From contig DASVDH010000084.1 in NCBI GenBank assembly GCA_036381195.1, positions 1 through 64,000 of the forward strand: 64,000 nt of DNA, read 5' to 3'. The position numbers and the translations under genes were made by a program. Of the stretch, positions 52,495 to 62,564 are shown piece by piece. The DNA comes from RSA9 sp036381195. Lineage in GTDB: Bacteria; Gemmatimonadota; Gemmatimonadetes; Longimicrobiales; RSA9. Position 1 is the stretch's first letter; the number at the start of each line of letters is the position of its first letter. The notes beneath the pieces are model-generated. The model searched no databases. It was not told the origin of the DNA and saw nothing but the letters and a program-made list of their open reading frames with translations.

Positions 52495-53771
52495 CACTCT
52501 GCCTCCGCCCGCCACTCGACCAGCGGCGCGTCCAGCACCGCGGCCTGGACGGCGTCCGCGACCGCGCGGCGCAGCGGCACGTGGCGATTGTTGCTGCGCG
52601 TCGGGTTGACGCGGTTCGTCAGCAGGATGACGAACAGCCCGCGCTCCGGATCCATCCAGATGCTGGTTCCGGTGAAGCCGGTGTGGCCGAACGAGCGCGG
52701 CGAGAAGTAGCGGCCCGCGCTGGAGCCCGGGCTCGGCGTGTCCCAGCCGAGCGCGCGGCTCGAGCGCGTGCCCTGCCGCGCCGTCCAGCGCGCGATGGTC
52801 TCGGGCCGCAGGAGCCGCACGCCGCCGTACGTGCCGCCGTTCAGCATCATCTGCGCGAAGATCGCCAGGTCGCGGGCCGAGGAGAACAGCCCCGCGTGGC
52901 CGGCCACGCCGCCCAGCGCGCAGGCGTTCTCGTCGTGCACGATGCCGTGCACGTGCATGTGCCGGTAGACCGTGTCCACCTCGGTCGGCGCGATGCGCGC
53001 GAGCAACGGGTGGTCCGCACGGTACGTCGCCGTGCAGTCCTCGCCCGGCCCCGGCGGCTCTGAGGCCAGCGGGTTGAACCCGGTGTCCCGCATCCCCAGC
53101 GGGCCCCACACCCGCTCTTCCAGGAACACGTCCAGCGGCTTGCCGGTGACCCGCTCGATGACCAAACCCGTGAGGATCAGGTCCCAATCGCTGTAGATCA
53201 TCGTGTCGCCGGGCGCGTACGCCAGCGGCCCCTCGTTGATCGCGGCCAGGTACGCCTCGCGGCCCCGGGTCGTCTTCCAGAGCGGCGCGAACGCAGCGAA
53301 GCCGGCACTGTGGACCAGGACCATCCGCAGCGTGATCCCCGCCTTGTCGGGCGCATCCAGCTCCGGCAGGTAGTCGCGCAGCGGCCGGTCCAGGTCGAGC
53401 AGCCCCTCCTCCTCCAGGATCATCGCCGCCGTCGTCGTCGCCACCACCTTCGTCAGGGACGCCATGTCGAAGATCGTCGAGTCCGTGACGGCGGGCGCGT
53501 CCGGCCTCGCATCCACGCGGCCGTAGCCGCGCAGGTGCACGAGCCGGCCCCAGCGGCCCACCGCCAGCGCGGCGCCCGGCGCCGCCCCCTCGGCCAGCGC
53601 CGTCGTCACGATCGAGTCCAGACGGGCGCCGAGATCGGCGCTCATGCCGACGCTCGCGGGATCGGCCGGCGCGAGGGTGGGCAGCGGATCCAACCTGTCG
53701 CTGGTGCGCGGCCCGGCGCCGCAGGCGCCGAGCAGGAAGGAGGCGGTCATGGCAACGGCTAGGGCCCTCAT
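52494..53771 (-). CDS. Serine beta-lactamase-family hydrolase, lipoprotein, AmiE-like
   Basis: 425 aa. The signal ends SFLLGACGAG (lipobox). The class C beta-lactamase fold is marked by FDMASLTKV (Ser-x-x-Lys), YSDWDLILTG (Tyr-Ser-Asp in place of Tyr-x-Asn) and HTGFTGTSIW (the KTG-equivalent HTG). A DUF1343 lipoprotein is encoded divergently 106 bases away. In Bacillus, YbbC/NamZ and YbbE/AmiE are an exo-muramidase and a serine-type amidase of muropeptide salvage, so an AmiE-like role is plausible. Other serine hydrolase activities cannot be excluded from sequence. Start at 53771 is the only ATG giving a signal peptide. Confidence 0.88.
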   Translation of the reverse strand: MRALAVAMTASFLLGACGAGPRTSDRLDPLPTLAPADPASVGMSADLGARLDSIVTTALAEGAAPGAALAVGRWGRLVHLRGYGRVDARPDAPAVTDSTIFDMASLTKVVATTTAAMILEEEGLLDLDRPLRDYLPELDAPDKAGITLRMVLVHSAGFAAFAPLWKTTRGREAYLAAINEGPLAYAPGDTMIYSDWDLILTGLVIERVTGKPLDVFLEERVWGPLGMRDTGFNPLASEPPGPGEDCTATYRADHPLLARIAPTEVDTVYRHMHVHGIVHDENACALGGVAGHAGLFSSARDLAIFAQMMLNGGTYGGVRLLRPETIARWTARQGTRSSRALGWDTPSPGSSAGRYFSPRSFGHTGFTGTSIWMDPERGLFVILLTNRVNPTRSNNRHVPLRRAVADAVQAAVLDAPLVEWRAEAE

Positions 53772-53806
53772 CGGCTCGCTCCGTGTATCGGGGTTCGGAG
53801 GTGAGG

Positions 53807-53835
53807 TTGGCATTCTAGCACACGGAACGTATGTT
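53807..53835 (+). promoter_or_regulatory. Candidate sigma70 promoter for the DUF1343 gene
   Basis: TTGGCA at 53807-53812, 17 bases, TATGTT at 53830-53835, about 40 bases before the start codon at 53878. The spacing is ideal; the boxes are partial matches. The same short divergent region must also serve the leftward hydrolase. Confidence 0.5.
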
Positions 53836-53877
53836 GTCAGCACCGCACGAAAACCCCCTTTCGCTCGGAGATCGAGA

Positions 53878-55134
53878 ATGATGATGCGGCTCGCACGCGC
53901 TCTCGTGCCCGCCTCGCTCGTGCTCGCCTGCGCGGCCGGCGACACCGGCGCAGCCGGCCAGGCAGACCCCGCACCGGTCCGCCCCGGCGTCGAGGTCTTC
54001 GTCGAGAATCCGCCGGAGGTCGTGCGCGGCAAGCGGGTGGGGTTGATCACGAACCACTCGGGCATCGACCGGCAGCGGCGCGCGACCATCGACCTGCTGC
54101 GCGCGATGCCGGAGCTGGAGCTGGTGGCGCTGTTCTCGCCCGAGCACGGCATCCGTGGCACCGCGGATTCGCGCGTCGAGTCGAGCGTGGACGAGGCGAC
54201 GGGGCTGCCCATCCACTCGCTGTACAGCGACACCCGGAAGCCCACGCCCGAGATGCTCGAGGGAATCGACGTGCTGGTCTACGACATCATGGACCTGGGC
54301 GTGCGGCAGTACACGTACGAGTCGACGCTGGCGCTGGCGATGCAGGCGGCGGCGGAGAACGGGATCCCGATCGTGGTGCTGGACCGGCCGAACCCGGTGA
54401 CCGGGACGATCATGGAGGGCAACATCCTCGAGCCGGGGTTCGAGTCGTTCGTGGGGATCTATCCCGTGCTGTCGCGTCACGGCATGACGGTGGGCGAGCT
54501 GGCGCGGATGTACAACGCGGAGCAGAACATTGGCGCCGACCTGACGGTTGTGCCGGTGGAGGGCTGGACGCGGGACATGTGGTTCGACGAGACCGGGCTC
54601 CCCTGGGTCAACCCGTCGCCCAACATCCGGCGGCTGGAGGCGGCGATCCATTACCCGGGGGCGGTCTTCTTCGAGGCGATCAACGTTTCGGAAGGCCGGG
54701 GCACCGATACCCCGTTCGAGCAGATCGGCGCGCCGTGGCTGAAGAACGAGGAGGTGGCCGCGGAGATGAACGCCATGAACCTGCCGGGGATCCGCTTCGA
54801 GCCGGTCGAGTTCGACATCGCCGAGGGCGCCAGCAAGTACCCCGGCGAGCACGTGAAGGGCGTGCGGTTCAGCATCACGGATCGGGAGACCTATCGCCCG
54901 ATCGAGACGTCGCTGCTGATGATCGAGCTGATCCGTCGGCTGCACCCGGCCGAGTTCCGGTGGCGCGGCGCGAACGGGCGCGAGTCACGGATGCTCACGA
55001 TCGAGCGCCACGGCGGCACGGCGCGGCTGCGGCAGGCGATCGAGGCCGGCACCGTGCGCGAGCTGCTGCGCGAGTGGGAGCGGGACCAGGCCATCTTCCG
55101 GGAGAAGCGCGCGCCCTACCTGCTGTACCGGTGA
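53878..55134 (+). CDS. DUF1343 (NamZ/YbbC-like) exo-beta-N-acetylmuramidase, lipoprotein
   Basis: 418 aa, the normal size of the family. After the signal (LVPASLVLACAAG, lipobox) come family blocks: GKRVGLITNHSGIDRQRRAT, LFSPEHGIRGTADSRV, DVLVYDIMDLGVRQYTYEST, VLDRPNPVTGTIMEGNILEP, GWTRDMWFDETGLPWVNPSP and YPGAVFFEAINVSEGRGTDT. NamZ cleaves N-acetylmuramic acid from the non-reducing end of peptidoglycan fragments. Divergent from the AmiE-like hydrolase, which supports a muropeptide-salvage role. Three adjacent ATGs exist; 53878 has GGAG at the best spacing. Confidence 0.93.
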   Translation: MMMRLARALVPASLVLACAAGDTGAAGQADPAPVRPGVEVFVENPPEVVRGKRVGLITNHSGIDRQRRATIDLLRAMPELELVALFSPEHGIRGTADSRVESSVDEATGLPIHSLYSDTRKPTPEMLEGIDVLVYDIMDLGVRQYTYESTLALAMQAAAENGIPIVVLDRPNPVTGTIMEGNILEPGFESFVGIYPVLSRHGMTVGELARMYNAEQNIGADLTVVPVEGWTRDMWFDETGLPWVNPSPNIRRLEAAIHYPGAVFFEAINVSEGRGTDTPFEQIGAPWLKNEEVAAEMNAMNLPGIRFEPVEFDIAEGASKYPGEHVKGVRFSITDRETYRPIETSLLMIELIRRLHPAEFRWRGANGRESRMLTIERHGGTARLRQAIEAGTVRELLREWERDQAIFREKRAPYLLYR

Positions 55135-55305
55135 GGGGCCTTCGCGGGCGGCGGCAGGCGGCACCCGGCGGCAGTCGAGGGCCGCAGGGGATACCGGCGC
55201 CGAGCCGCCCCCGGCCCGCGAGCGCGGCCTCCTAGGGCCGCTGGCGCCCGGGCGCGGGCCGCGCCGCTCGGCGCCTCGCGGCCGGCGGCGCGGCTACGCC
55301 CTGCC

Positions 55306-56196
55306 TCAGCCGATCGCTTCGAGACAATCTCCGATGCTCATGGCCACGCACGTGAAGGACGGCGTGTCCCGGACCGTGTAGCGGCTGGCCTCGGTGTGGC
55401 GGAGCGCCATGAGCAGGTCGAGGAAACGGCCCACGTGGTCGGTCTCGAACGCGACCACGAACTCCTGGTCATCGAGGCCGTAGGAGTACGTGGTGTTGAG
55501 CTTCACGTCCGGCCATTGGTGGCCGACGCGGATGTGCTCGTCCATCATGCGCTGCCGCTCCTCGTGGGACAGCGCGTACCAGTCGCGGCTCTTCACGAAC
55601 GGGTAGACGAACAGGTACTTCGAGCCCTGCGGGTTGATGGCGATGCGGGCCTCCTCGAGCACCCCGGAGCCGCCGTACTTGCGCAGGTACTCCTCCTCGT
55701 ACCGGTTGAGGTAGATGGAGCGGCGAGTCATCGCGAAGTAGGAGTACGGCAGGCGCAGCCAGGCGCCGAGCCCGGTGCGGTTGACGGCGGCGCCGAACTC
55801 GTGCAGGTGATCCAGGTTCTTCGTCGCCTGCCAGAGCATGAAGTCGCAGTCCCCGCGCGTGCCGACCAGTGAGTAGGCGTAGACCATGAACTTCTGACCC
55901 CACTCGCGGACCAGCTCGACGAACTCCTGCCGGTGGGCGGCCTTCACCTCCGGCGCCAGCCGGCGCCACGCCGGGTCGACCTGGTAGAAGGCGAAGCGCA
56001 CGAGCTCCCGCTGCGCCGCCTTCTCCTGCTCCTTGCGGATCTTCTCCCAGGCGTCTTCCTCGAGCGCGGGGCGCTTGGGCAGCCCCGGCCTGATGCCGCG
56101 GGGCGCGTTCTCGGTCGCGACGCCGCGCGGGTCCTCGTCCGCTCCGCTCTTGCGCTCCGCCTCCCGCGCCACCCTGGTTCCCGATCCGGTGCTCAT
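55306..56196 (-). CDS. hemQ: Coprohaem decarboxylase (HemQ, chlorite dismutase family)
   Basis: 296 aa. A 50-residue Arg/Lys/Pro-rich N-terminal extension precedes the chlorite dismutase fold: FAFYQVDPAWRRLAPEVKAA, VYAYSLVGTRGDCDFMLWQA, LRLPYSYFAMTRRSIYLNRY, then YLFVYPFVKSRDWYALSHEE and HIRVGHQWPDVKLNTTYSYG, where the His of VGHQWP is the haem ligand position, and DDQEFVVAFETD. HemQ converts coprohaem III into haem B in the coproporphyrin-dependent pathway. GGAGGATCC just before the ATG is an excellent ribosome site. Divergent from the M1 peptidase. Confidence 0.93.
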   Translation of the reverse strand: MSTGSGTRVAREAERKSGADEDPRGVATENAPRGIRPGLPKRPALEEDAWEKIRKEQEKAAQRELVRFAFYQVDPAWRRLAPEVKAAHRQEFVELVREWGQKFMVYAYSLVGTRGDCDFMLWQATKNLDHLHEFGAAVNRTGLGAWLRLPYSYFAMTRRSIYLNRYEEEYLRKYGGSGVLEEARIAINPQGSKYLFVYPFVKSRDWYALSHEERQRMMDEHIRVGHQWPDVKLNTTYSYGLDDQEFVVAFETDHVGRFLDLLMALRHTEASRYTVRDTPSFTCVAMSIGDCLEAIG

Positions 56197-56382
56197 GGAT
56201 CCTCCTTCGTGCTCCCAGGTGTTCGAGCGCCGAGCGCAGCCGGAAGCGCCGGCGCGCCGGGCGCGTATCGTCGTGCTGTCCCGTGAAGGGGAAGTTGCCA
56301 TGGCCCGCGCCGTGCCGCAAGTTTGCGTGCGCCCGGCGCGATCGCCGGCCGGCCGCCGGAGCGGCGGAAAGGAAGACGCAGC

Positions 56383-58401
56383 GTGCAGCGTGTGAGACTC
56401 CTCTGGTGCGGGCTGGTGCTCGTCCTCGCGGCGTGCAGCCGCGGCCCCGCGCCCGCTCCTCCCACGCCCGCCCCCGTGGCGGTAGAGCCGGACACCGCAG
56501 CGCGGTCCATCCGCTGGGCGGCGCGGCCGGTGCCGGTACCGGCGTCGTTCCAGCGCGCCGTGGCCGAGGGCAGCCGCACGCTGGACGGGCGGCCGGGGCC
56601 GCGCTACTGGCAGCAGCGCGTGTCGTACCGGATCGACGCGGAGCTCGACCCGCGCACCGGGCGGCTGCAGGGCGAAGAGCGCATCGCCTACCACAACCGC
56701 TCGCCGGACACGCTCGGCGTCGTCGTCTTCAACCTGTACCAGAACCTGTTCCGCGCGGACGCGCTGCGGAACGAGCCCGTGCCGATCACCGGCGGCGTGA
56801 CGCTCGAGCGCGTCGCGGTCGGGGACGCGGAGGCGCGCCGCATCGGGCTCGACGCGGAGCCGCCGGCCGGCCGGCCGACGTACCACCTCGATGGCACGCT
56901 CATGGTCGTCCACCTGCCGCGGCCGCTCCCGCCGGGCGACAGCGTGGAGTTCCAGGTCGCGTGGCATTTCACCGTCCCGCCGGCGGACGCGCCGCGCACG
57001 GGGCGGAGCGACCACGCCGTCTACCAGGTGGCGCAGTGGTATCCGCAGATCGCCGTGTACGACGACCTGCGCGGCTGGAACGCCGATCCCTACCTCGGCA
57101 CGGGCGAGTTCTACCTCGAGTACGGCGACTTCGAGGTCGCATTGACCGTGCCCGAGGGCTGGCTCGTCGCGGCCACGGGCACGCTCGAGAACCCGGACGA
57201 GGTACTCACCGAGATCGCGCGCGAGCGCCTGGAGCTCGCGCTGCGACGCGACACGATCATCCGGATCGTGGAGGAAGACGACCTGCAGGCCGGCAACGCC
57301 ACGCAGCGTGCGCCCGGGGGCCAGCTCACCTGGCGGTTCCGTGCGCGCGACGTGCGCGATTTCGCCTTTGCGGCGTCCGACCACTACGTCTGGGATGCGA
57401 CGCGGGCGATCGTCCCGGACACGGCGGCCGGGCGCGCCGACACCGTGGCCGTGCACGCGTTCTACCGGCCGGACGCGACGGCCTGGCGCGAGGCGGCGCG
57501 CTACACCCGCCACGCGCTCGCGTTCAACGCGCGGCTCGGCCACCCCTACATCTACCCGCACATCACGTCCGCAGAAGGGCCGGTCTTCGGGATGGAGTAC
57601 CCGATGATCGTGTTCGTCGCAGACATCGCGGACGCGGACCTGCTCTACACGGTGATCGCGCACGAAGTCGCCCACATGTGGTACCCGATGATGGTCGGGT
57701 CGGACGAGAAGCGGCACGCCTGGCAGGACGAGGGCCCGGCCAGCTTCCTCGAGAACCTCGCCCTCGCCGACTTCACCCGCGACGAGGACGTGTGGAGCGA
57801 CGAGCTCTCCAGCTACATGCAGGTCGCGGGCACGGAGGTCGAGCAGCCGATGATGCAGGAGGCGGACCGGTATGGCCCCGGACCCGCGTACGGCGTGGCG
57901 TCGTACAGCAAGCCCGCGCTGCTGCTGCGCGCGCTGCGCCACGTGATCGGGCCCGACGCGCTGCGCGTCGCGCTCCGCGAGTACTCACGCCGCTGGCTGC
58001 TCAAGCACCCGGCCGCACTGGACTTCTTCAACACCGTCGAGGACGTGGCCGGCCGCGACCTCGATTGGTTCTGGCACCCGTGGTGGTACGAGACGGTGGT
58101 GCTGGACCAGGCGATCGCAGAGGTCGAGGTCGCGCCGGCGGCCGAGGGCGAGACCGTCACGGTCACGGTCGAGGATCGGGGCGAAGCGCCCATGCCGGCA
58201 CTGCTCGCGATCACGCTCGCCGGCGGCGAGACGCGGCGCCTCACCATCCCGGTGGACGTGTGGCTCGCCGGAGCGCGGCGGCACCGCGAGGTGATCCAGG
58301 TGGCCGGCCGGGTCGAGCGCGTCGAGATCGACCCCGAGGACGTCTTCCCCGACGTGGACCGCACGAACAACGTCTGGCGGCGCGGCGGGCCGCAGCGCTG
58401 A
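56383..58401 (+). CDS. M1-family metallopeptidase, lipoprotein
   Basis: 672 aa. The signal ends LVLAACSRG (lipobox). The zinc site is HEVAH at 427-431 with Glu 450 (in DEGPASFLE) exactly 18 residues later, the gluzincin spacing. The substrate-binding element that is GAMEN in aminopeptidases reads GMEYP here, so a true aminopeptidase activity is less certain. N-terminal part is beta-rich; the C-terminal 90 residues are a beta domain. The GTG at 56383 is chosen because AAGGAAG lies seven bases before it and yields the lipoprotein signal; the ATG at 56323 is rejected. Acts outside the cytoplasm. Confidence 0.93.
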   Translation: MQRVRLLWCGLVLVLAACSRGPAPAPPTPAPVAVEPDTAARSIRWAARPVPVPASFQRAVAEGSRTLDGRPGPRYWQQRVSYRIDAELDPRTGRLQGEERIAYHNRSPDTLGVVVFNLYQNLFRADALRNEPVPITGGVTLERVAVGDAEARRIGLDAEPPAGRPTYHLDGTLMVVHLPRPLPPGDSVEFQVAWHFTVPPADAPRTGRSDHAVYQVAQWYPQIAVYDDLRGWNADPYLGTGEFYLEYGDFEVALTVPEGWLVAATGTLENPDEVLTEIARERLELALRRDTIIRIVEEDDLQAGNATQRAPGGQLTWRFRARDVRDFAFAASDHYVWDATRAIVPDTAAGRADTVAVHAFYRPDATAWREAARYTRHALAFNARLGHPYIYPHITSAEGPVFGMEYPMIVFVADIADADLLYTVIAHEVAHMWYPMMVGSDEKRHAWQDEGPASFLENLALADFTRDEDVWSDELSSYMQVAGTEVEQPMMQEADRYGPGPAYGVASYSKPALLLRALRHVIGPDALRVALREYSRRWLLKHPAALDFFNTVEDVAGRDLDWFWHPWWYETVVLDQAIAEVEVAPAAEGETVTVTVEDRGEAPMPALLAITLAGGETRRLTIPVDVWLAGARRHREVIQVAGRVERVEIDPEDVFPDVDRTNNVWRRGGPQR

Positions 58402-58469
58402 GGAGGAGCCCCCGCGCCGGCACGCCGGAGCGCCCCGTGCGGAGCCGGCTGGCGCGAGGCGTGGCGTCG

Positions 58470-58492
58470 CGGCGCCCGGGGAGCGGGCGCCG
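58470..58492. terminator. Hairpin between convergent peptidase genes
   Basis: CGGCGCCCG (58470-58478), a five-base loop GGGAG, then CGGGCGCCG (58484-58492): a perfect nine-pair stem. It lies between the M1 and S9 genes, which converge. There is no T-tract, so termination is inferred from position only. Confidence 0.4.
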
Positions 58493-58571
58493 AGCCGGCG
58501 GCGCCCCGGGCCTCGTCCGCGCCCGCTCCAGACTGCGTCGCGCGCCGCTCCATGCCGCGGCGCGCGCTGCC

Positions 58572-60491
<1,920 letters not shown>

Positions 60492-60691
60492 GGGAGTCTC
60501 CGGGGTACGGGGTTCTTTGAGCGCCTCACAGTACGCTCCGCGATCCGGGAGGTTTCGGGCCGCCGGGCGGACGGCCGGGGCCGACTGCGGAGCCGGCCCA
60601 TGCCATCAGGGGCCGCCGGCACCCGGCGCGCGCAGAACGCGGCCTGCAGGCGTCGCGCGGATCGCGACGCCCGCAGGCGCGCCGGGGCCGC

Positions 60692-62422
60692 TCACCGACT
60701 CCCCGCCCGGGCCACCTGCTGCGCCGACTCTCGCCACCCCGTCCAACCCGGCCCGCGGACCACGCGCCCGGGCTTGGCGCCCGTGTGCTCGCCGTCCCGC
60801 AGCACCTGCACGCCGTTGACGAAGACGTGGATCACGCCGGTCGCGAGCTGGTGCGGCTCCTCGAACGTCGCATGGTCCGTGATCGTGGCCGGGTCGAAGA
60901 CCACGACGTCGGCGAAGTAGCCGGGGCGCAGCGCGCCGCGGCGGCGCAGCTTCAGGTTCTCCGCGGGCAGCGAGGTCAGCTTGCGGATCGCCTCCTCCAG
61001 CGGAATCACCTGCTCCTCGCGCACGTACTTGCCCAGCAGCCGCGCGAAGTTGCCGTACGCCCGCGGGTGCGGGTTGGACTTCAGGAACGCGCCTTCCGGC
61101 GCGAGCGAGCCGGCGTCCGACCCGAAGCTCATCCAGGGCAGCGCGATCTGCTTCTTCACGTTGTCCTCGGACATGAGGAAGTAGACCGTCTCGACGCGGC
61201 TGCCGTCCTGGATCACGAGATCCATCGCGGTCTCTTCCGGGCTCTTGCCCCGCATGCGCGCGACCTCCGCGAGCGACTTGCCCGTGAGGTACTTGAGCGA
61301 GTCCTGCTTGAACCCGACCAGGATCACCCGCTCCGGCGATCCCGCGAGCAGGTAGAGGCTCTCCCACTCGTTCGTGGGCGTGGTCATCTCGCGGCGCAGC
61401 CGCGCGCGGATCTGCGGGTCCTTCAACCGTGCGATCCACTGCTTGAGTCCGCCCTCCTGCACCCACGGCGGCATCGCGGCATCGAGCCCGGTCGCGCCCG
61501 CGGTGTAGGTGTACATGTCCGCGGTGATGCGCAGCCCTTCCGCCCGCGCCGCCTCGATCTTCGCGATGACCTCGTCGATCTTCGGCCAGTTCTCCACGCC
61601 CGCGGCCTTGAGGTGGTAGATCTCCGCCGGGATGTTCGCCTCGCGCGCGATGGTGATCAGCTCGTCGACCGCCTCGAGCAGCCGGTTGCCCTCGCTGCGC
61701 ATGTGCGAGATGTACATGCCGCCGTACTCCGCGGCGACGCGGGCCAGCTCGATCAGCTCGTCGGTCTCCGCGTAGAACGCGGGCGCGTAGATCAGCGAGG
61801 AGCCGACGCCCAGCGCGCCCTCTTCCATCGCCTGGCGCACCAGCGCGCGCATGCGCTCCAGCTCCTCGGGCGTGGGCGGGCGGTCCTCGTAGCCGATCTC
61901 GTGGACGCGCACGGTCGTCGCGCCGATGAACGACGCGACGTTGGTCGAGATCCCGCGCTCGACCAGGTGCTCGAGGTACTCGCCCAGCGTGGTCCACGCG
62001 ACGTCGAACCGGATATCGCCCTGCTGCTCGAGCATCTCCCGTTTCATCGCGTCGTTCAGCGGGCCCATGGACGCGCCCTCGCCGAAGACCTCGAGCGTGA
62101 CGCCTTGCTTGATGTCGCTGAGCGAGCGGCCGTCCTCGATCAGCGACTCGGTCGCCCAGCTCAGCATGTTGATGAAGCCCGGCGCGACGGCGAGCCCGGT
62201 GACGTCGATCTCCGTCGCGGCGCTGGCGCGGCCGATGTCGCCCACGGCAACGATGCTGTCGCCCTGGATCGCGACGTCGCCGACGATCGGCGGGCCGCCG
62301 CTGCCGTCGTAGATCGCGCCGCCGCGCAGGATCACGTCGTAGTGCTCGCCGGGCGAGAACGAACAGGCGGCGAGGAGGGCGAGGCACAGGAGTGCCAGGG
62401 TCGCGATGCGTGGTGCGAGCAT
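60692..62422 (-). CDS. D-aminoacylase-family amidohydrolase without the HxH motif
   Basis: 576 aa lipoprotein (LLCLALLAACSFS). The fold follows N-acyl-D-amino-acid deacylases: DVILRGGAIYDGSGGPPIVG, APGFINMLSWATESLIEDGR, LGVGSSLIYAPAFYAETDEL, YISHMRSEGNRLLEAVDELI, HLKAAGVENWPKIDEVI and GSDAGSLAPEGA. In ordinary members the strand after APGFI carries the metal-binding His-x-His (as in PGFIDxHxH); here it is NMLSWAT, so those ligands are missing while the later His residues remain. An alternative metal site or lost activity is possible. GGAGGAG precedes the ATG at 62422. No partner gene adjacent. Confidence 0.9.
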   Translation of the reverse strand: MLAPRIATLALLCLALLAACSFSPGEHYDVILRGGAIYDGSGGPPIVGDVAIQGDSIVAVGDIGRASAATEIDVTGLAVAPGFINMLSWATESLIEDGRSLSDIKQGVTLEVFGEGASMGPLNDAMKREMLEQQGDIRFDVAWTTLGEYLEHLVERGISTNVASFIGATTVRVHEIGYEDRPPTPEELERMRALVRQAMEEGALGVGSSLIYAPAFYAETDELIELARVAAEYGGMYISHMRSEGNRLLEAVDELITIAREANIPAEIYHLKAAGVENWPKIDEVIAKIEAARAEGLRITADMYTYTAGATGLDAAMPPWVQEGGLKQWIARLKDPQIRARLRREMTTPTNEWESLYLLAGSPERVILVGFKQDSLKYLTGKSLAEVARMRGKSPEETAMDLVIQDGSRVETVYFLMSEDNVKKQIALPWMSFGSDAGSLAPEGAFLKSNPHPRAYGNFARLLGKYVREEQVIPLEEAIRKLTSLPAENLKLRRRGALRPGYFADVVVFDPATITDHATFEEPHQLATGVIHVFVNGVQVLRDGEHTGAKPGRVVRGPGWTGWRESAQQVARAGSR

Positions 62423-62564
62423 GGCGGGATCTCCTCCGGACGCGCGGCGCCGAAGCGGGCAATGGGCGCCCAGCACGGGGCGCGCTCCGCTGCTGGTGTG
62501 TCGACTGTGCGAACAAGCTACGCGGACCCGCCGGTGGCGGGCAAGCGCGTTCGGCCCTCCCGCC

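Noticed and set aside
49819..52710. A 963-codon plus-strand frame opposite the permease
   Set aside because: Antisense of the duplicated permease; composition is Arg/Glu/Gln/His-rich and shows no conserved signature.
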